From: Deltaproteobacteria bacterium
GTDB lineage: Bacteria > Desulfobacterota > Desulfarculia > Adiutricales > Adiutricaceae
NCBI GenBank assembly: GCA_031263485.1
Contig: JAISFS010000096.1
Coordinates: 1 to 43,889, forward strand
Length of the DNA stretch: 43,889 bases
Direction: 5' to 3'
The notes beneath the pieces are model-generated. The model made no database searches, was not told where the DNA came from, and saw only the letters and a list, made by a program, of their open reading frames with translations. The number at the start of each line of letters is the position of its first letter. Within the stretch, counting starts at the first letter, position 1. Positions 26,346-35,455 of the stretch are shown here, piece after piece. A program made the translations under genes and the position numbers.

Positions 26346-26623
26346 GATCTTAGGAGCTCCGTGACCTCAAGGTCCAGACGGTCCGGGGAGCCGCCGCATC
26401 CGAGGGCGCGTCGCCGACAGGCGCATCCGGCAATTCGGAAGGTATCCGGAGGAAGGCCGGCTGAGGCTATGGGCGTAAGGGGAGTTAGGGGCGCCGCCCA
26501 GCCTGAGCCCCGGACATCCTGAGGCGTTCGGCATCCGGCGGGACGCGGGCCGGGCGGCGCCGAGCCGTCGGGATCTCCCGAAATGCCCCCCGAGGCGGGC
26601 GACGCGCCTCCGGGAGCCCGCGT
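26346..26623. other. Short gap downstream of holA
   Basis: GC-rich, with no terminator, repeat or gene that I can support. Confidence 0.4.
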
Positions 26624-27682
26624 TCAGCTCCCTGACCGCCCCCCCGCAGGACCGCCCGCCCGCGGAGGGGCGGGCAGGGACAGGCCCAGGCAAAGCTCCT
26701 CCAGGATGATCTCGGCGGGCACGGAGGTGGTGTACATCATCCGGTAGGCGTCCTCGGCCTTGCGGACGGCCGCCTTGAGCTCGGCGAGGGTCCAGGTCAT
26801 GGCCTGGGAGACCATCTTGTCGCGGTAGTAGCCCTTCAGGCCCAGTTCCGCCATGGCGGAATCGAACGATTTCCCTTCCGAAGGGGCGGCGGCCGCCATG
26901 ACCTTTACCGAGAGGAGCCTCCTTATGTGTGTGGTCAGGACGGCTATGACCGCGAAGGGCGAGGCGCCCTCCAGGAGATCCAGGAGCACCGGGACGGCCC
27001 CCTGGGGCCTCCTCTCGCCCACGGGTTCCCCCAGCTCGTAGATGATGGCGCTCGGGGCCAGCGGCACCTGGTCGCGCACGTCGGCTTCCGTGACGGGCCG
27101 GGACGTGCCGGGCCACAGGGAGAGCTTCTCGGCGGCGTTCATGATGACGGACAGCGAGTCCCCCGCCCGGTTCAGTATGAGCCTCGCCGCCTCCGGGTTG
27201 AGGGTCGCCCCCTTGCTCTTGAAGACCTTCTGGATCCACCCCGCCATCTCCTTGTGGGACGGCGGGGGGCAGTCCACCGTCCCGCCGGCCTTCCTCGCGG
27301 CTTCCACGAAGCGGAGCCGCCCGTCCGGCTTCTCCTGGAACATGACTATCGAGGCGTCGGGCTGAGGGCTCCTGATCCAGCCCGCCAGCCCGTCGCTCAC
27401 GGCGGGCGCCGTGCCGCGCGGGAGGGTGTCCGGGGCCTTCAGGATCACGATCTTGGGAGACCGGGAGAAAAACGACGAGGTCGAGGCGGCCCTGAGCACG
27501 TCGTCCACCGTGTCTTCCCCCAGCCGGAAGAAGTGCAGGTTGAACGACCTCTGATCCTCGCTCAGGGCCTCGGACGCGGCCTTGAGACAGGCCTGGATCG
27601 CCAGCGGCTCCGGGCCCTTCACCAGGTAGAAGGGCTTCCTGGCGGCTGTCCCAATCTCCTTCTGGAACTGCTCTGGGGTCAA
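26624..27682 (-). CDS. holA: DNA polymerase III delta subunit
   Basis: The 352-residue protein matches the clamp-loader delta subunit, which opens the beta clamp during replication. Recognisable features are FYLVKGPEPLAIQACLK at the start, NLHFFRLGED, AASTSSFFSRSPKIVILKAPD, GWIRSPQPDASIVMF, GDSLSVIMNAAEKLSLW, a variable middle, and the collar region LLEGASPFAVIAVLTTHIRRLL and AEDAYRMMYT. The TTG at 27682 is preferred because AAAGGA lies just upstream and this gives the usual length; the open frame continues upstream but without conserved sequence. There is no neighbouring lptE or rpsT, so it seems monocistronic. Confidence 0.88.
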   Translation of the reverse strand: MTPEQFQKEIGTAARKPFYLVKGPEPLAIQACLKAASEALSEDQRSFNLHFFRLGEDTVDDVLRAASTSSFFSRSPKIVILKAPDTLPRGTAPAVSDGLAGWIRSPQPDASIVMFQEKPDGRLRFVEAARKAGGTVDCPPPSHKEMAGWIQKVFKSKGATLNPEAARLILNRAGDSLSVIMNAAEKLSLWPGTSRPVTEADVRDQVPLAPSAIIYELGEPVGERRPQGAVPVLLDLLEGASPFAVIAVLTTHIRRLLSVKVMAAAAPSEGKSFDSAMAELGLKGYYRDKMVSQAMTWTLAELKAAVRKAEDAYRMMYTTSVPAEIILEELCLGLSLPAPPRAGGPAGGRSGS

Positions 27683-28457
27683 GGGGGTCCTTTCGTGGTT
27701 TCCGGGCAGCGACCGGCGTGGGGCGGCGCGCACGGCGGCAGAGCGGCACGGTGCCCCGGCGGCAGGATGCCGCGATGCGGCGACGTCCGCGATGCCGTCA
27801 GGCCCAAAAAGGGCGGACGGCATGGGCCCGGGGGCATTCGACGGGGACGGCGGGCAGGCGCCGGATCACCGCCGACGGGCGAGGCCGGTCCGGAAGCAAG
27901 GCGCTAGAGCGTTTGACGCCTGTCATTCTACTCCGAAAGCCCTTTTCGGGGATAGCCCCGGCGAGCCTCCGCCGCGTCTCCGCCGCGTCTCCGCCGGAAG
28001 CGCCCGGGCCGGAGGCATGGCATTGGCCTCGATCGCAGGGCAAGCCCCGGGGCCGCCCGGGGGAAGGGGCGGCGGCTCCGTTCCGGGTCTGGGTCGCGAC
28101 CGACAAAACCATATGGGGTAACGATCCCGCGGGAGTCTGCCGCAGACAGAGGCTCACCGGTTCCGGGTTCGGCACGACAAGTCCGGGCCCGGATGCCCCG
28201 GTTCGCCGGGCGCCGGAGGCGCGTCCGAAACCGCGCCGAGGCGCTGCGGAAGGAGGGCGTGAGAACCCGGCCCGACTTCCCGAGCCCCGGCCCTGCCGCC
28301 GCTCGGCAAGGCGGAGGAGTTGCGGGCCCGGGGCCCCGGACCGCACGGCCCTGAACAGGATTTACGGCCAGGCGCCGCGATTCCCGGACTGTCGGAGGAA
28401 CGGGGGACACGCGCCTCGGCATGAGGATGCCAAGTCAGAGCCCGCGCGATCGCGCGA
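27683..28457. other. Divergent gap between holA and def
   Basis: About 775 bases of GC-rich sequence. Long open frames exist but no gene is supported. A TAGAAT box on the minus strand near 27931 lacks a -35 partner. Confidence 0.45.
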
Positions 28458-28486
28458 TTTTCTTCCGGAACGAGTTAGGCTATAAT
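28458..28486 (+). promoter_or_regulatory. Promoter for def-fmt
   Basis: A perfect TATAAT (28481-28486) 17 bp after TTTTCT (28458-28463, weak). The leader to the def ATG would be about 170 bases. Confidence 0.5.
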
Positions 28487-28662
28487 GCGGTTGCTCCGGC
28501 GGCTTGCCGCAGCCGGGGCAACCGGGGTCCTTCCGGCCCGTTCCGGGACCTCCGCCGCCCTCCGGGTTCCGCGGGACGCCCCGTTCAGAGCTTCCTTATC
28601 TCCGCGTCTGCCCGCTTCAGAACCTCCCCACTTCCCGCGCCTCGCGCCGCCGGTCACGCCAT

Positions 28663-29193
28663 ATGTCCCTCCTTACCATCCTGAAGTACCCAGATCCCCG
28701 CCTGAACGAGACGTCCCGGGACGTGGAGGAGTTCGGGGAAGAGCTGAAGTCGCTCGCCGCGGACATGGCGGAGACCATGATAGCCGCCCCCGGCGTGGGC
28801 CTGGCCGCCCCCCAGGTGGGCAGGCTCCTGAGGCTCATCGTGGTGGACCGCTCCGATCCCGAGGAAGAGGGCCGCGAACCCAAGCCCCTCTTCCTGGTGA
28901 ACCCCGAGATCGTGCGAGCAGACGGCACCCAGGTCTTCAAGGAGGGGTGCCTGTCGGTGGACGACCTCCAGAGCGAGGTCACCCGCTACCAGGAGGTGGA
29001 GGTGGAAGCCCAGGACCTGGACGGCAACGTCTTCGAGGTCGAGGCCGAGGGCCGCATGGCGGTGATCCTCCAGCACGAGATAGACCACCTGGACGGGGTG
29101 CTCTTCCTGGACCGCATCAGCCCGCTTAAGAGGTCCATGTACGCCAAGGGCATCAGGAAGCGCCGCAACAAGGACAAGGACGAACGCAGGTGA
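28663..29193 (+). CDS. def: Peptide deformylase
   Basis: The 176-residue enzyme removes the formyl group from nascent proteins using a metal ion. All three motifs are present: GVGLAAPQVG at 44-53, EGCLSV at 94-99 (Cys96 ligand) and QHEIDHLDG at 137-145 (His138, His142 ligands; Glu139 catalytic). The ATG at 28663 gives the conserved start MSLLTILKYPDPRL; the frame is open further upstream but with no similarity. No good ribosome binding site is visible. The protein ends in a basic tail (RKRRNKDKDERR). fmt follows after 31 bases, the usual def-fmt pair. Confidence 0.97.
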   Translation: MSLLTILKYPDPRLNETSRDVEEFGEELKSLAADMAETMIAAPGVGLAAPQVGRLLRLIVVDRSDPEEEGREPKPLFLVNPEIVRADGTQVFKEGCLSVDDLQSEVTRYQEVEVEAQDLDGNVFEVEAEGRMAVILQHEIDHLDGVLFLDRISPLKRSMYAKGIRKRRNKDKDERR

Positions 29194-29224
29194 GGCACGG
29201 GCGCCCGAAAGGTACCGAGCGCTC

Positions 29225-30436
29225 GTGAGCGGGCACCGCGAGAGCCCGCGTGCGGGTCCGACGGCCCCCGTCCCGCCAGCCTCGGGGCAGGGCGGCTCCG
29301 GACCGTCCGATCCGCGCCCTGCCGCCTCATGCCCGGACGGCTCTGGCCCGGAAGCCTTGGGCGCGGACGCATCAGGACCGGAAGCCTTGGGCACGGAAAC
29401 CTCTGGCCCGGAAGCCTTGAGCACGAACGCATCAGGCCCGACCGACTCCGTGCCGTCCGTCCCGGGCACCGCCGATCCGACCGTCCCCTCCCGCAAGCCT
29501 GCAGGACCCTGGAACATAATCTTCTTCGGGACCGCCCCCTTCGCCGTGCCCGCCCTGGAGGCCCTGGCATCGGGCCCGGACAGGCTCGTCGCGGCGGTGG
29601 CCCCGCCTCCCGCCCCGGCAGGCCGCGGCCGCGGGCTCAAGCCAGCGGCGACGTCCGTGAGGGCCAGGGAGCTGGGCGTCAGGGTGCTTGAGGAGTCCAG
29701 GCCCAACTCGCTGGCGTTCGTGGAAAGCCTGAAGGCGCTCGAGCCGGATCTCGCGGTCGTCTGCGCCTACGGCTCGCTCTTGAAAGACGGTCTCCTGGGC
29801 CTCTGCCCAGTGCCGCCCCTGAACATCCACCCGTCCCTGCTCCCGCGCCACCGAGGCCCCGCCCCGGTCAACTGGGCGGTCATCAGGGGGGACGCCGAAA
29901 CCGGGGTCTCGGTCATGTTCCTGGACAGGGGCATGGACGAGGGGCCGGTGCTTTCCCAGGCCCGGGTCCCGATAGCCCCCGGCCGGCCCGCCCGGGACCT
30001 CGAGGAGGAGCTCTCCCGGCTGGGCGCCGGGCTCCTCATGGACGCCATAGCCTCGATCAAGGCCGGCACGGAGAGCCCCCGGACCCAGGACCCGGCCATG
30101 GCCACCGTGAACCGCCTGCTCGCCAAATCCGACGGCGACGTGGACTTCGCGAGGCCCGCACGCGAGCTCGCGGGAGTCGTGAACGGCTGCGACCCCTGGC
30201 CCGGGGCCAGATGCGGGCTGAACGGCAAGGCCGTCAAGCTCTTCGGGGCCTTCGCCGCCCCCGGCGCGGCCTTGCCCGGCCTGGCGCTCCCGCTGACCTC
30301 GGAGGGCAGGCTCCCCATAGGCACGGGGGAGGGGCTCCTGGAAATCTCCTGGCTCCAGCCCGAAGGCCGGAAGAGGCAGACCGCCGGGGAGTTCGCCCGG
30401 GGCTACCGCCCCGATAGGTTCGGCCCGGCGCCTTGA
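29225..30436 (+). CDS. fmt: Methionyl-tRNA formyltransferase, extended N-terminus
   Basis: Fmt formylates Met-tRNA(fMet) using 10-formyltetrahydrofolate. The catalytic domain starts at IIFFGTAPFAVPALEAL (about residue 98) and includes VVCAYGSLL, then PLNIHPSLLPRHRGPAPVNW (Asn200, His202) and MFLDRGMDEGP with Asp238. The C-terminal tRNA-binding domain begins after VNRLLAKSDGDVDFARPA. With the GTG at 29225 the protein has 403 residues, some 95 more than usual at the N-terminus. That extension contains three ten-residue repeats of the type SGPEALGADA, encoded by 30-bp DNA repeats. A GTG at 29450 would remove most of the extension, but no ribosome binding site marks either codon. No start codon lies close to the normal N-terminus, so at least 20 extra residues seem unavoidable. 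Confidence 0.93.
   Translation: MSGHRESPRAGPTAPVPPASGQGGSGPSDPRPAASCPDGSGPEALGADASGPEALGTETSGPEALSTNASGPTDSVPSVPGTADPTVPSRKPAGPWNIIFFGTAPFAVPALEALASGPDRLVAAVAPPPAPAGRGRGLKPAATSVRARELGVRVLEESRPNSLAFVESLKALEPDLAVVCAYGSLLKDGLLGLCPVPPLNIHPSLLPRHRGPAPVNWAVIRGDAETGVSVMFLDRGMDEGPVLSQARVPIAPGRPARDLEEELSRLGAGLLMDAIASIKAGTESPRTQDPAMATVNRLLAKSDGDVDFARPARELAGVVNGCDPWPGARCGLNGKAVKLFGAFAAPGAALPGLALPLTSEGRLPIGTGEGLLEISWLQPEGRKRQTAGEFARGYRPDRFGPAP
29342..29440. repeat. 30-bp repeat within the fmt 5' region
   Basis: Units at 29342, 29372 and 29402 and a partial one at 29432. The shared core is CCGGAAGCCTTGGGCACGG. The period is a multiple of three, so the frame is preserved. Confidence 0.88.
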
Positions 30437-30986
30437 GGGACCCAACGAGGCAGGCTTCCCCAGTCCGGGTGCAGCGCCCGGCGTCCCCTGCTGCCGGAAG
30501 CCGTGACCGCCGTGCCGATCACCCCTGAACGTGTTCGCCGGAACCCGAACCCTCCAATAGCGGTGGCCCCCGAAGGCCGCGACCGCAGAAGGCCGAAGCC
30601 CCCGAAGGCCGCGACCGTCTGCCCTGTCGACCGGCCATGCTGAACCTTGCAGTCCATGCGGCGCATATCCCATGAGCCGCCCGCCCCTCTCGCTCCACAC
30701 CCAACGCCATAATCCCGCTTCGATCCTCCAAGACAGGCTCCGCTTCCCCTCCGACCGCTCATCGGCCCGGCGACCAAGGCGGGCCCGCCTTGCTCGGACT
30801 GCTTCCCGTCTGCAGGAATCCCAGCCCCCCGCCGGCGAGCAACGCCGGATCCCGTGATACAATGTTGAATCGCACCGAACCGTTTCCCGCTCAGAGCCAT
30901 CCCGCCTGACAGTCCGCCCGCCCCGCGTCCCCATCCCCCCTGGACGCAGTCCGGGCCGCCTCGGCGCCCTTCCCTAAGGACTCCCC
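30437..30986. other. Gap between fmt and the SemiSWEET-like gene
   Basis: It includes a 19-base direct repeat CCCCCGAAGGCCGCGACCG near 30567 and 30598 and a TACAAT box (30858-30863) with no -35 partner that could start the next transcript. No gene is supported. Confidence 0.45.
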
Positions 30987-31289
30987 ATGGATCCCTCCGA
31001 CATCTCGAAGTTCCTGGAAAGCTGCATGCTGGTGGCCTTCGGCTTCGCCTGGCCGGCCAACATCCTGCACACCCTCCGCCACAAGAGCACTCAGGGCAAG
31101 AGCCTGCTTTTCCTCCTGATAGTCTTCGTGGGCTACATGTTCGGGATAGGCGCGAAGGTCCTGGGGGACACCATCAACTACGTGCTGTTCTTCTATCTCG
31201 CGAACATCATCATGGTCGGGATCGACACGTGCCTGTACTTCTATTACTGGAACAAGCAAAGGGAACGCTTCGTGGCGGGCAGGAGCTGA
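30987..31289 (+). CDS. SemiSWEET/PQ-loop-like small membrane protein
   Basis: The 100-residue protein has three predicted membrane helices: about 12-27 (CMLVAFGFAWPANILHTL), 40-58 (LLFLLIVFVGYMFGIGAKV) and 64-88 (NYVLFFYLANIIMVGIDTCLYFYY). The WPANILHTLRHKSTQGKSLLF stretch resembles the PQ-loop position of SemiSWEET-type proteins (MtN3/SWEET family), which act as dimers and move small sugars or other solutes. The substrate cannot be told. The ATG at 30987 follows AAGGACTCCCC. It ends in a short basic tail. It stands alone, between fmt and mnmA. Confidence 0.85.
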   Translation: MDPSDISKFLESCMLVAFGFAWPANILHTLRHKSTQGKSLLFLLIVFVGYMFGIGAKVLGDTINYVLFFYLANIIMVGIDTCLYFYYWNKQRERFVAGRS

Positions 31290-31467
31290 CTCCTTGCCGG
31301 CCTCACCGGCGGTTGTCCCGTGTTGCGGATGCCGTCCCGGCCCCGCAGGCCCATGCCCTTCCCGAAGCCTTTCCCCTCAAAGGCTTGCCGCACGACTTCC
31401 CGACTCTCAAGGCTTGCCGCTGAAGCATGCCGTTCTTGCCCGCCGCTCTACACGATCATTTCGATTC

Positions 31468-31556
31468 GTCGACACCCTGGCGCATGAAACCTTGTGTGGC
31501 ATCTCCATATGATGCGTGTCCAAGGCCGTGATGCCAAAGAAACGTTTCATGATAAG
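31468..31556 (+). repeat. Dispersed palindromic repeat R1, copy B
   Basis: This is the best preserved copy. It can fold as an imperfect hairpin: CATGAAAC near the left pairs with GTTTCATG at the right, and TGGCATC pairs with GATGCCA further in. Other copies are at 9520-9609, 38823-39127 (interrupted) and 41150-41238. Confidence 0.85.
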
Positions 31557-31559
31557 GCC

Positions 31560-31735
31560 AGCCGCTCAAGCGCCCATCGTTCAAGCACACGCCGCTCAAA
31601 AGCCCGCCGCCAAAAGGCCTTGCCGCTCAAAGACTTTCCGCTCTAAGGCCTGCCGCTCAAAGACTTCCCGCTCAAAGGCCCGCCGCCCAAGCGCCCATCG
31701 CTCAAAGGCCCGCCGCCCAAGTGCCCGTCGGACTT
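31560..31735. repeat. Degenerate short tandem repeat upstream of mnmA
   Basis: The motif CCGCTCAAAG and variants (GCTCAAAGGCCCGCCGCCCA) recur about every 15-36 bases. It keeps the frame upstream of mnmA open as an Arg/Ser/Lys-rich stretch. Confidence 0.75.
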
Positions 31736-31752
31736 CCGGCATCGCCTTTCAC

Positions 31753-33279
31753 ATGTCCTTGCCTTATGCCCCAGGCGCCTTGATGCAACGGATTCCCTGC
31801 CCCATGCCTTGCCAGACTCCCAACGGCCCCCCGGGGCCGCCAACCACTGCGCCTGCGGCATCGCCGGACGCCATCGCCTCCCCCGCGTGCCCGGCACGTC
31901 CCGCCGCCTCCGGGCGCCTGAAGGTGCTTTGCGCCATGAGCGGCGGCGTGGATTCCAGCTGCGCGGCGCTTCTCCTGAAACGCGAGGGCCACGAGGTCAT
32001 CGGCGCCACGATGAGGCTCCTGGACGCCCCCGCAGGCGAGGATGCCTGCGGGAATCGGAGCTGCTGCTCCGCCCGTGACATCGAGGACGCCCGGGCGGCC
32101 TGCCTCAGGCTGGACGCGGACTTCATGGTCTTCAACTTCGCGGCCGCCTTCTGGGAGGAAGTCGTGAGGCCGTTCCGGGAGAGCTACCTCGTCGGCATGA
32201 CCCCCAACCCCTGCATCCTCTGCAACAGGGAAATGAAGTTCCGGCGGCTGAGGGAGCGGGCGGAAATCCTGGGGTGCTCGAAAATGGCTACCGGCCATTA
32301 CGCGCGGATTGCGAGGGACGGGGGCAGGTGGCTTCTCCTGAAGGCCCTGGACGCGGACAAGGACCAGAGCTACGTGCTGTACGGGATGACCCAGGAGGAA
32401 CTCTCCGGGACCCTCTTCCCCCTGGGCGGGCTCACGAAGGGCGAGGTGCGGGAGCTGTGCGCCCAGGCCGGCCTCCCCAACGCCCGGAAGCCGGAGAGCC
32501 AGGACATCTGCTTCGTGCCGGACGGAGACTACGCCAGGTTCATCGCCTCCGATCCTGAGGGGCCGGCCGGCCGCTGGACAGCCTCGTGTCCGGAGGGCCG
32601 CGGTCTCCCTGAAGACGGCGGACGCTACACTGCCGGCGAGTACCGTTTCGAGGGCGATCCCGGCGCCGGAAACGATCGGCACACGCCAGGCGGGACGGCC
32701 ACGGAGGGCGGGACGGCCCCCGAGGGCGGGACACCCTCGGAAAGCGGGACGCGGCCGGAATGCGGGACGATCGCTGGAAGGCATCGTGCGGATGGCGGTC
32801 GTCATGCCGGGTTCGAAGGGCCAACCAGGACCCGAACCGGATGGCTCCCCGGTCCGGGGGACATCCTTTCTCCGGACGGCAGGGTCATCGGCCGGCACAA
32901 GGGCTTCTGGCGCTACACCGTGGGCCAGCGGAAGGGCCTGGGCCTGCCGGGGCCCGAGCCGTCCTACGTCCTCGGCATCGATCCCGCCACCAACACGGTG
33001 ACGGTGGGACGCCAGGCCGATCTGGCAACCCCTTCGGCCATCGTAGGGCAACTTAACCTCATCTCCATAGCCGAGCTCGCGGGCCCCATGGAGGTCAGCT
33101 GCAAGATCCGCTATCGGCAGACGGAAAAGCCTGCCCTCCTGGAGCCGCTCGCGGACGGCAGGGCGCTCGTGACCTTCCTGGCCCCACTGAAGGCCGTGGC
33201 TCCCGGCCAGGCGGCCGTCTTCTACCGGGGGGAGGTCGTGGTGGGCGGGGGGACCATCCTTGGCCCCGGTCAGCCTTGA
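31753..33279 (+). CDS. mnmA: tRNA-specific 2-thiouridylase with internal insert
   Basis: MnmA makes 2-thiouridine at position 34 of tRNAs for Lys, Glu and Gln. The PP-loop AMSGGVDSSCAALLLKREG, MTPNPCILCNREMKF with the catalytic Cys of ILCN, ATGHYARI, DKDQSYVLYGM, PESQDICFVPDGDY with the second Cys, and FWRYTVGQRKGLGL are all present. From the ATG at 31753 the protein has 508 residues, well above the usual 360 or so. Two regions account for this: about 60 unconserved N-terminal residues, and about 100 residues (roughly 266-368) between DYARFI and GDILSPDGRVIG, where relatives have only a few. The insert includes four 18-bp DNA repeats. The start is uncertain, as the frame is open back to 31516 through repeats and no ribosome binding site is clear. 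Confidence 0.93.
   Translation: MSLPYAPGALMQRIPCPMPCQTPNGPPGPPTTAPAASPDAIASPACPARPAASGRLKVLCAMSGGVDSSCAALLLKREGHEVIGATMRLLDAPAGEDACGNRSCCSARDIEDARAACLRLDADFMVFNFAAAFWEEVVRPFRESYLVGMTPNPCILCNREMKFRRLRERAEILGCSKMATGHYARIARDGGRWLLLKALDADKDQSYVLYGMTQEELSGTLFPLGGLTKGEVRELCAQAGLPNARKPESQDICFVPDGDYARFIASDPEGPAGRWTASCPEGRGLPEDGGRYTAGEYRFEGDPGAGNDRHTPGGTATEGGTAPEGGTPSESGTRPECGTIAGRHRADGGRHAGFEGPTRTRTGWLPGPGDILSPDGRVIGRHKGFWRYTVGQRKGLGLPGPEPSYVLGIDPATNTVTVGRQADLATPSAIVGQLNLISIAELAGPMEVSCKIRYRQTEKPALLEPLADGRALVTFLAPLKAVAPGQAAVFYRGEVVVGGGTILGPGQP
32692..32768. repeat. 18-bp repeats inside mnmA
   Basis: Four units begin GGGAC at 32692, 32710, 32728 and 32746 with a partial fifth (for example GGGACGGCCACGGAGGGC). 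They encode a GGT-E-type repeat in the MnmA insert. Confidence 0.85.
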
Positions 33280-33413
33280 GACCGGACCCCCGCGAATCGG
33301 CTGTCTTGAGATCCGGGAAGCCACGATGCAGATGGTGAGAGGTCCTGAGCCGATCGAGCTCAGAACTTGCCGATGCCTGGGCGCATGGGATCGGGGAGCC
33401 CGATGCCTGGGCG

Positions 33414-33641
33414 CATGAAGCCGAGTGACCGAGACCGGGCAGAGCATGAAGCCGGGGTGACCGAGACCGGGAAAGCATGAAACCGGGGTGACCGAGACCG
33501 GGAGAGCATGAAGCCGGGGTGCCCGAGACCGGGAAAGCTTGAAGCCGGAGTGATCGACACCGGGAGAGCATGAAGCCGGGGTGACCGAGACCGGGAGAGC
33601 ATGAAGCCGGGATGCACGAGACCCGGAGCCCATGAGACCAA
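33414..33641. repeat. 31-bp tandem repeat, about seven units
   Basis: The landmark CATGAA recurs at 33445, 33476, 33507, (33538 as CTTGAA), 33569 and 33600; the unit contains CCGGGGTGACCGAGACCGGG. There are no unique spacers, so it is not a CRISPR. Just upstream a 17-base direct repeat (CGATGCCTGGGCGCATG) occurs twice. Confidence 0.93.
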
Positions 33642-33667
33642 GAACGTACCGAATCCAGAGCCGGGCC

Positions 33668-33696
33668 TGTGAAAATGGCCCGAGAGGGCATACAAT
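33668..33696 (+). promoter_or_regulatory. Possible larE promoter
   Basis: TACAAT (33691-33696) lies 17 bp after TGTGAA, which is a poor -35 box. The leader would be about 275 bases. Confidence 0.35.
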
Positions 33697-33978
33697 GTTC
33701 GGATAACTGAAAGAGGCCCTGCGGCTTTGACGCCTTAGAAGGCCCGGACACGCGCGTCCGCGCATGTCCGGGCTTCATCCCTGCCGGGAACGCCTCGCGG
33801 GAATCGCTCGCCGCAACGGACCGTGAGGCCTTCACGCGCTTCGGAGGCCGGACCCCGGCGCCGCAAGTCGCTTGACGCCAGGCTCCGGAAAGGGCCATGG
33901 CTTCGCCATCCCCGGGCACTTCCCCCGAACCCGCGGCCGAAGCCGCGCGGGCGCCGAGAAGGCGCTGAGAGGAGAGAA

Positions 33979-34860
33979 ATGACGCTAGACCCAGACGCGG
34001 CGCGCGCCAAGCTCGCGACCCTCGAAAGGAGACTGGCCGGACTGGGCACCGCGGCCGTGGCCTTCTCCGGCGGGGTGGACTCCACATTCCTCCTGGCGGA
34101 GTGCCAGAAGGCCATGGGCGACGGGGTCCTGGCCGTGACCGGGAGATCCCTGAGCTTCCCGCCCAGGGAGCTGGAGGCGGCCGCGAGGTTCGCGAGGGAT
34201 CGGGGGATCCGCCACCGAATCGTGGACTCCGAGGAGCTGGACGAGCCCGGCTTCGCGGACAACCCGCCCCACCGTTGCTACCTGTGCAAGCGGGGGCTCT
34301 TTTCCAGGATCCGCGCCGTGGCCGAGGAGGAACGCGCTCAATGGATACTGGAGGCCTCAAACCGCGACGACGAGGGGGACTACCGCCCGGGTCTCGAGGC
34401 CGTGCGCGAGCTGGGGGTGTTGAGCCCCTTGAGGGAAGCAGGGCTCACCAAGGACGAGATAAGGCTCCTCAGCAGGGAGGCGGATCTCCCCACCTGGGAC
34501 AAGCCGAGCTTCGCCTGCCTCGCCTCCCGCTTCCCATACGGGGAACGCATCACTCCCGAAGCCCTGAGGCGCGTGGATCTGGCCGAGGAGCTCCTCATGT
34601 CCATGGGGTTGCGGCAGGTGCGGGTGCGCCTCCACGAGAAGGGCGCCCTGGCCAGGATCGAGGCGGACGAGGAGGGACTCGGCATCCTCTCCGACCCGGA
34701 CGCGAGGGCGAGCGTCCACGCGAGGCTCAAGGCCATGGGATTCACGTACGTGTCGGCGGATCTGGCCGGTTACCGCACCGGCAGCATGAACCTCACTCTC
34801 CCTGATTCCCCCGGCGAGGGGAACGGCGGCAAGGCAGCCGGCCGGGAATCCCGGGGGTAA
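33979..34860 (+). CDS. larE: ATP-dependent sacrificial sulfur transferase LarE
   Basis: The 293-residue protein is a LarE-family PP-loop enzyme that adenylates a carboxylate of the nicotinate-derived pincer cofactor precursor and donates sulfur, in nickel-pincer cofactor synthesis. Motifs are AFSGGVDSTFLL at 28-39, PHRCYLCKRGLFSRI at 97-111, ILEASNRDD at 123-131 and KPSFACLASRFPYGE at 175-189. Cys180 matches the single sacrificial cysteine of the classic enzyme; Cys100 and Cys103 also lie near the active site as in other members. The ATG at 33979 has a strong GGAGAG site. larB, larC and larA are not in the window. Confidence 0.94.
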   Translation: MTLDPDAARAKLATLERRLAGLGTAAVAFSGGVDSTFLLAECQKAMGDGVLAVTGRSLSFPPRELEAAARFARDRGIRHRIVDSEELDEPGFADNPPHRCYLCKRGLFSRIRAVAEEERAQWILEASNRDDEGDYRPGLEAVRELGVLSPLREAGLTKDEIRLLSREADLPTWDKPSFACLASRFPYGERITPEALRRVDLAEELLMSMGLRQVRVRLHEKGALARIEADEEGLGILSDPDARASVHARLKAMGFTYVSADLAGYRTGSMNLTLPDSPGEGNGGKAAGRESRG

Positions 34861-35311
34861 GCCTCGGGCAAGGTCGAGGTTGGCCCGTGCCCAAGCCGGG
34901 ACCCGTCCGTCCGCATGAGGCTTCGCCCCGCCGGCATGACCTTCAACGGGAGTCTGAGAAAGACGTCCGGCGGGAGTGTCCGGCGGACAGCCGTCGAATC
35001 GGAATCGTAGTCGCGTACCTGTTCACGTCGGGTCTTGCCAGGCGCCATGTGAGGGCGCGATCCGCGCCGGGCGGCGGCGGGCCGGAAACCCGGGGACGCC
35101 GGAAATTTCTGGGCAATACGGCGGTTGCGGCTCCGGATATCACCGCACCGGAAAGAGACAAGAAATCACATGCAGTTACGGACGATTCTCTTCCCATATC
35201 GGATCCCCGCATAATTTTCCGAAGCGTCTGGCGTCATGGCGCGGACGATCGAAAGGCCGCGAATCCCCCCGATTGTTGACATTCCGGGCATTCGCGTTGC
35301 CGGTAAAGACT
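34861..35311. other. Gap between convergent larE and cyclophilin genes
   Basis: No gene is supported. It contains unstructured GC-rich sequence becoming more mixed after 35090. Confidence 0.45.
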
Positions 35312-35351
35312 AAGGGGGACCCCCCCCGGAATCTCCGGAGCGGTCCCCCTT
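35312..35351. terminator. Stem-loop between convergent genes
   Basis: AAGGGGGACC (35312-35321) pairs with GGTCCCCCTT (35342-35351), with an inner CCGGA/TCCGG helix. Without a clear T tract it is only a possible terminator, perhaps serving the minus-strand cyclophilin gene. Confidence 0.45.
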
Positions 35352-35455
35352 CGATGGAACCGCCAGCAGGTTCCGCCGCAACGGAAAACTGAAGACGGAA
35401 GGCTGAAGGCTGATGGTTGAAGGCGGATGGCTGTGAAGGCTGAAGGCGGCCAGGG

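Noticed and set aside
33414..33641. A regular 31-bp repeat resembling a CRISPR array
   Set aside because: The repeats are directly adjacent with no unique spacers and no cas genes are nearby; it is a plain tandem array. The same applies to 24815-25010.
31702..33765. A 687-codon minus-strand open frame opposite mnmA
   Set aside because: It is antisense to a clearly conserved enzyme and is Arg/Pro/Gly-rich, as expected for shadow frames in GC-rich DNA.
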